A stretch of DNA of 64,000 bases, taken from Fulvia fulva (taxonomy: Eukaryota; Ascomycota; Dothideomycetes; Mycosphaerellales; Mycosphaerellaceae). The notes below the pieces were generated by a model that was not told the DNA's origin, did not search any database, and saw only the letters and a list, made by a program, of their open reading frames with translations. Below, one piece after another: positions 63,718 to 64,000 of the stretch. Position 1 is the first letter of the stretch. Each line of letters starts with the position of its first letter. The translations under genes and the position numbers were made by a program. The stretch lies in NCBI RefSeq assembly GCF_020509005.1, contig NC_063016.1, forward strand, positions 310,001 to 374,000, given 5' to 3'.

Positions 63718-64000
63718 CTGATTTGACGGAACCTATTAGGGCGAGAGCCTGGCCTATAAGATATAAGGGTAAAAGCGAGAATATAGGTACGAAGTGCAGA
63801 TACAAAAGGGTATAGTATGATTGCTACACAAAACAAAAGACGAAGGAAGCAAGAGAGGCCTAGGGAAGGCTAGATATTTATACGCGACCCTCGCGAGTAC
63901 GTGTCCCCGTATTAACAGGGCTAACCCGTACGAAGCCGCGCTTAGTAGCTTTGCTCAAAACCTTATTCCAACCTGCCCTACGTTCCGAGTCTTCTACGTG
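63718..64000. other. Unidentified DNA without RIP signature, running off the window
   Basis: At about 63717 the Gypsy-F homology stops and CpA/TpG become common again. This looks like the edge of another recent insertion, perhaps an LTR starting near 63719 (tgatttgacgg). No coding motif is visible in 283 bp. Confidence 0.4.

Noticed and set aside
1..64000. Host protein-coding genes, tRNA or rRNA genes
   Set aside because: Every sizeable open frame was assigned to a transposable element or judged a shadow. The tRNA-Met-like string near Copia LTRs is a primer site, not a tRNA gene.

Overview
The window is a stack of transposable elements from a filamentous fungus, most likely a Pezizomycotina ascomycete. 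I see no host gene, tRNA or rRNA. The strongest clue to the organism is mutation that looks like RIP (repeat-induced point mutation). Long blocks have almost no CpA or TpG on either strand, while TpA is in excess and CpG is kept. The resulting stop codons are mostly TAG/TAA where CAA, CAG or TGG is expected. The element families (Ty1/Copia, chromodomain Ty3/Gypsy, Tad-like LINE) also fit a filamentous fungus. The species cannot be named from this sequence.

Layout, left to right. 1-43: end of a mutated minus-strand LINE. 44-5054: mutated Gypsy-A relic. 5055-6848: mutated debris with a Copia LTR start. 6849-11819: intact LINE with two overlapping ORFs. 11841-17486: LINE tail in opposite orientation, split by Copia-1 (11908-17285, lightly mutated). 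17487-22444: Copia-C plus copy, one reading frame with nine stops and no 5' LTR. 22445-23999: Gypsy-H relic. 24000-28927: Copia-E relic. 28937-30931: more relics, one with a recognisable zinc knuckle. 30932-57271: heavily mutated Gypsy-D. Gypsy-D is interrupted by a mutated Copia-C copy (38190-56569), and that copy is interrupted twice, by Copia-2 (38536-44060) and by an intact chromodomain Gypsy, Gypsy-A (44511-51732). 57334-59414: second Gypsy-A relic. 59415-63717: Gypsy-F relic, minus strand, interrupted by a pristine short LTR element (59765-62198). 63718-64000: unidentified DNA without the RIP signature.

Target-site duplications recovered by eye fix the nesting order: GTATA (Copia-1), GACTA (Copia-2), GTCTA (Gypsy-A), GGATT (Copia-C relic), ACACT (short LTR element), about TAATAC (Gypsy-D), and a 13-bp repeat for the LINE. 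The intact LINE, Gypsy-A and the short LTR element are clean inside heavily mutated hosts, so they arrived after most of the mutation.

Three items stand out. (1) The short LTR element at 59765-62198 has identical 353-bp LTRs and a gag gene but no pol. On the opposite strand it carries a 167-residue protein with an exact Gal4-type Zn(II)2Cys6 spacing followed by a coiled coil. (2) Gypsy-A carries a textbook -1 frameshift cassette at the gag/pol junction: slippery heptamer, 5-nt spacer, and an 8-bp perfect stem whose loop holds the gag stop. (3) Gypsy-A, the short element and, with one mismatch, the Gypsy-H relic share a layout: a TATA-like box about 40 nt upstream of an LTR segment complementary to the sequence just after the LTR. 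This points to Tf1/sushi-type self-priming. All functional statements are inferences from sequence.
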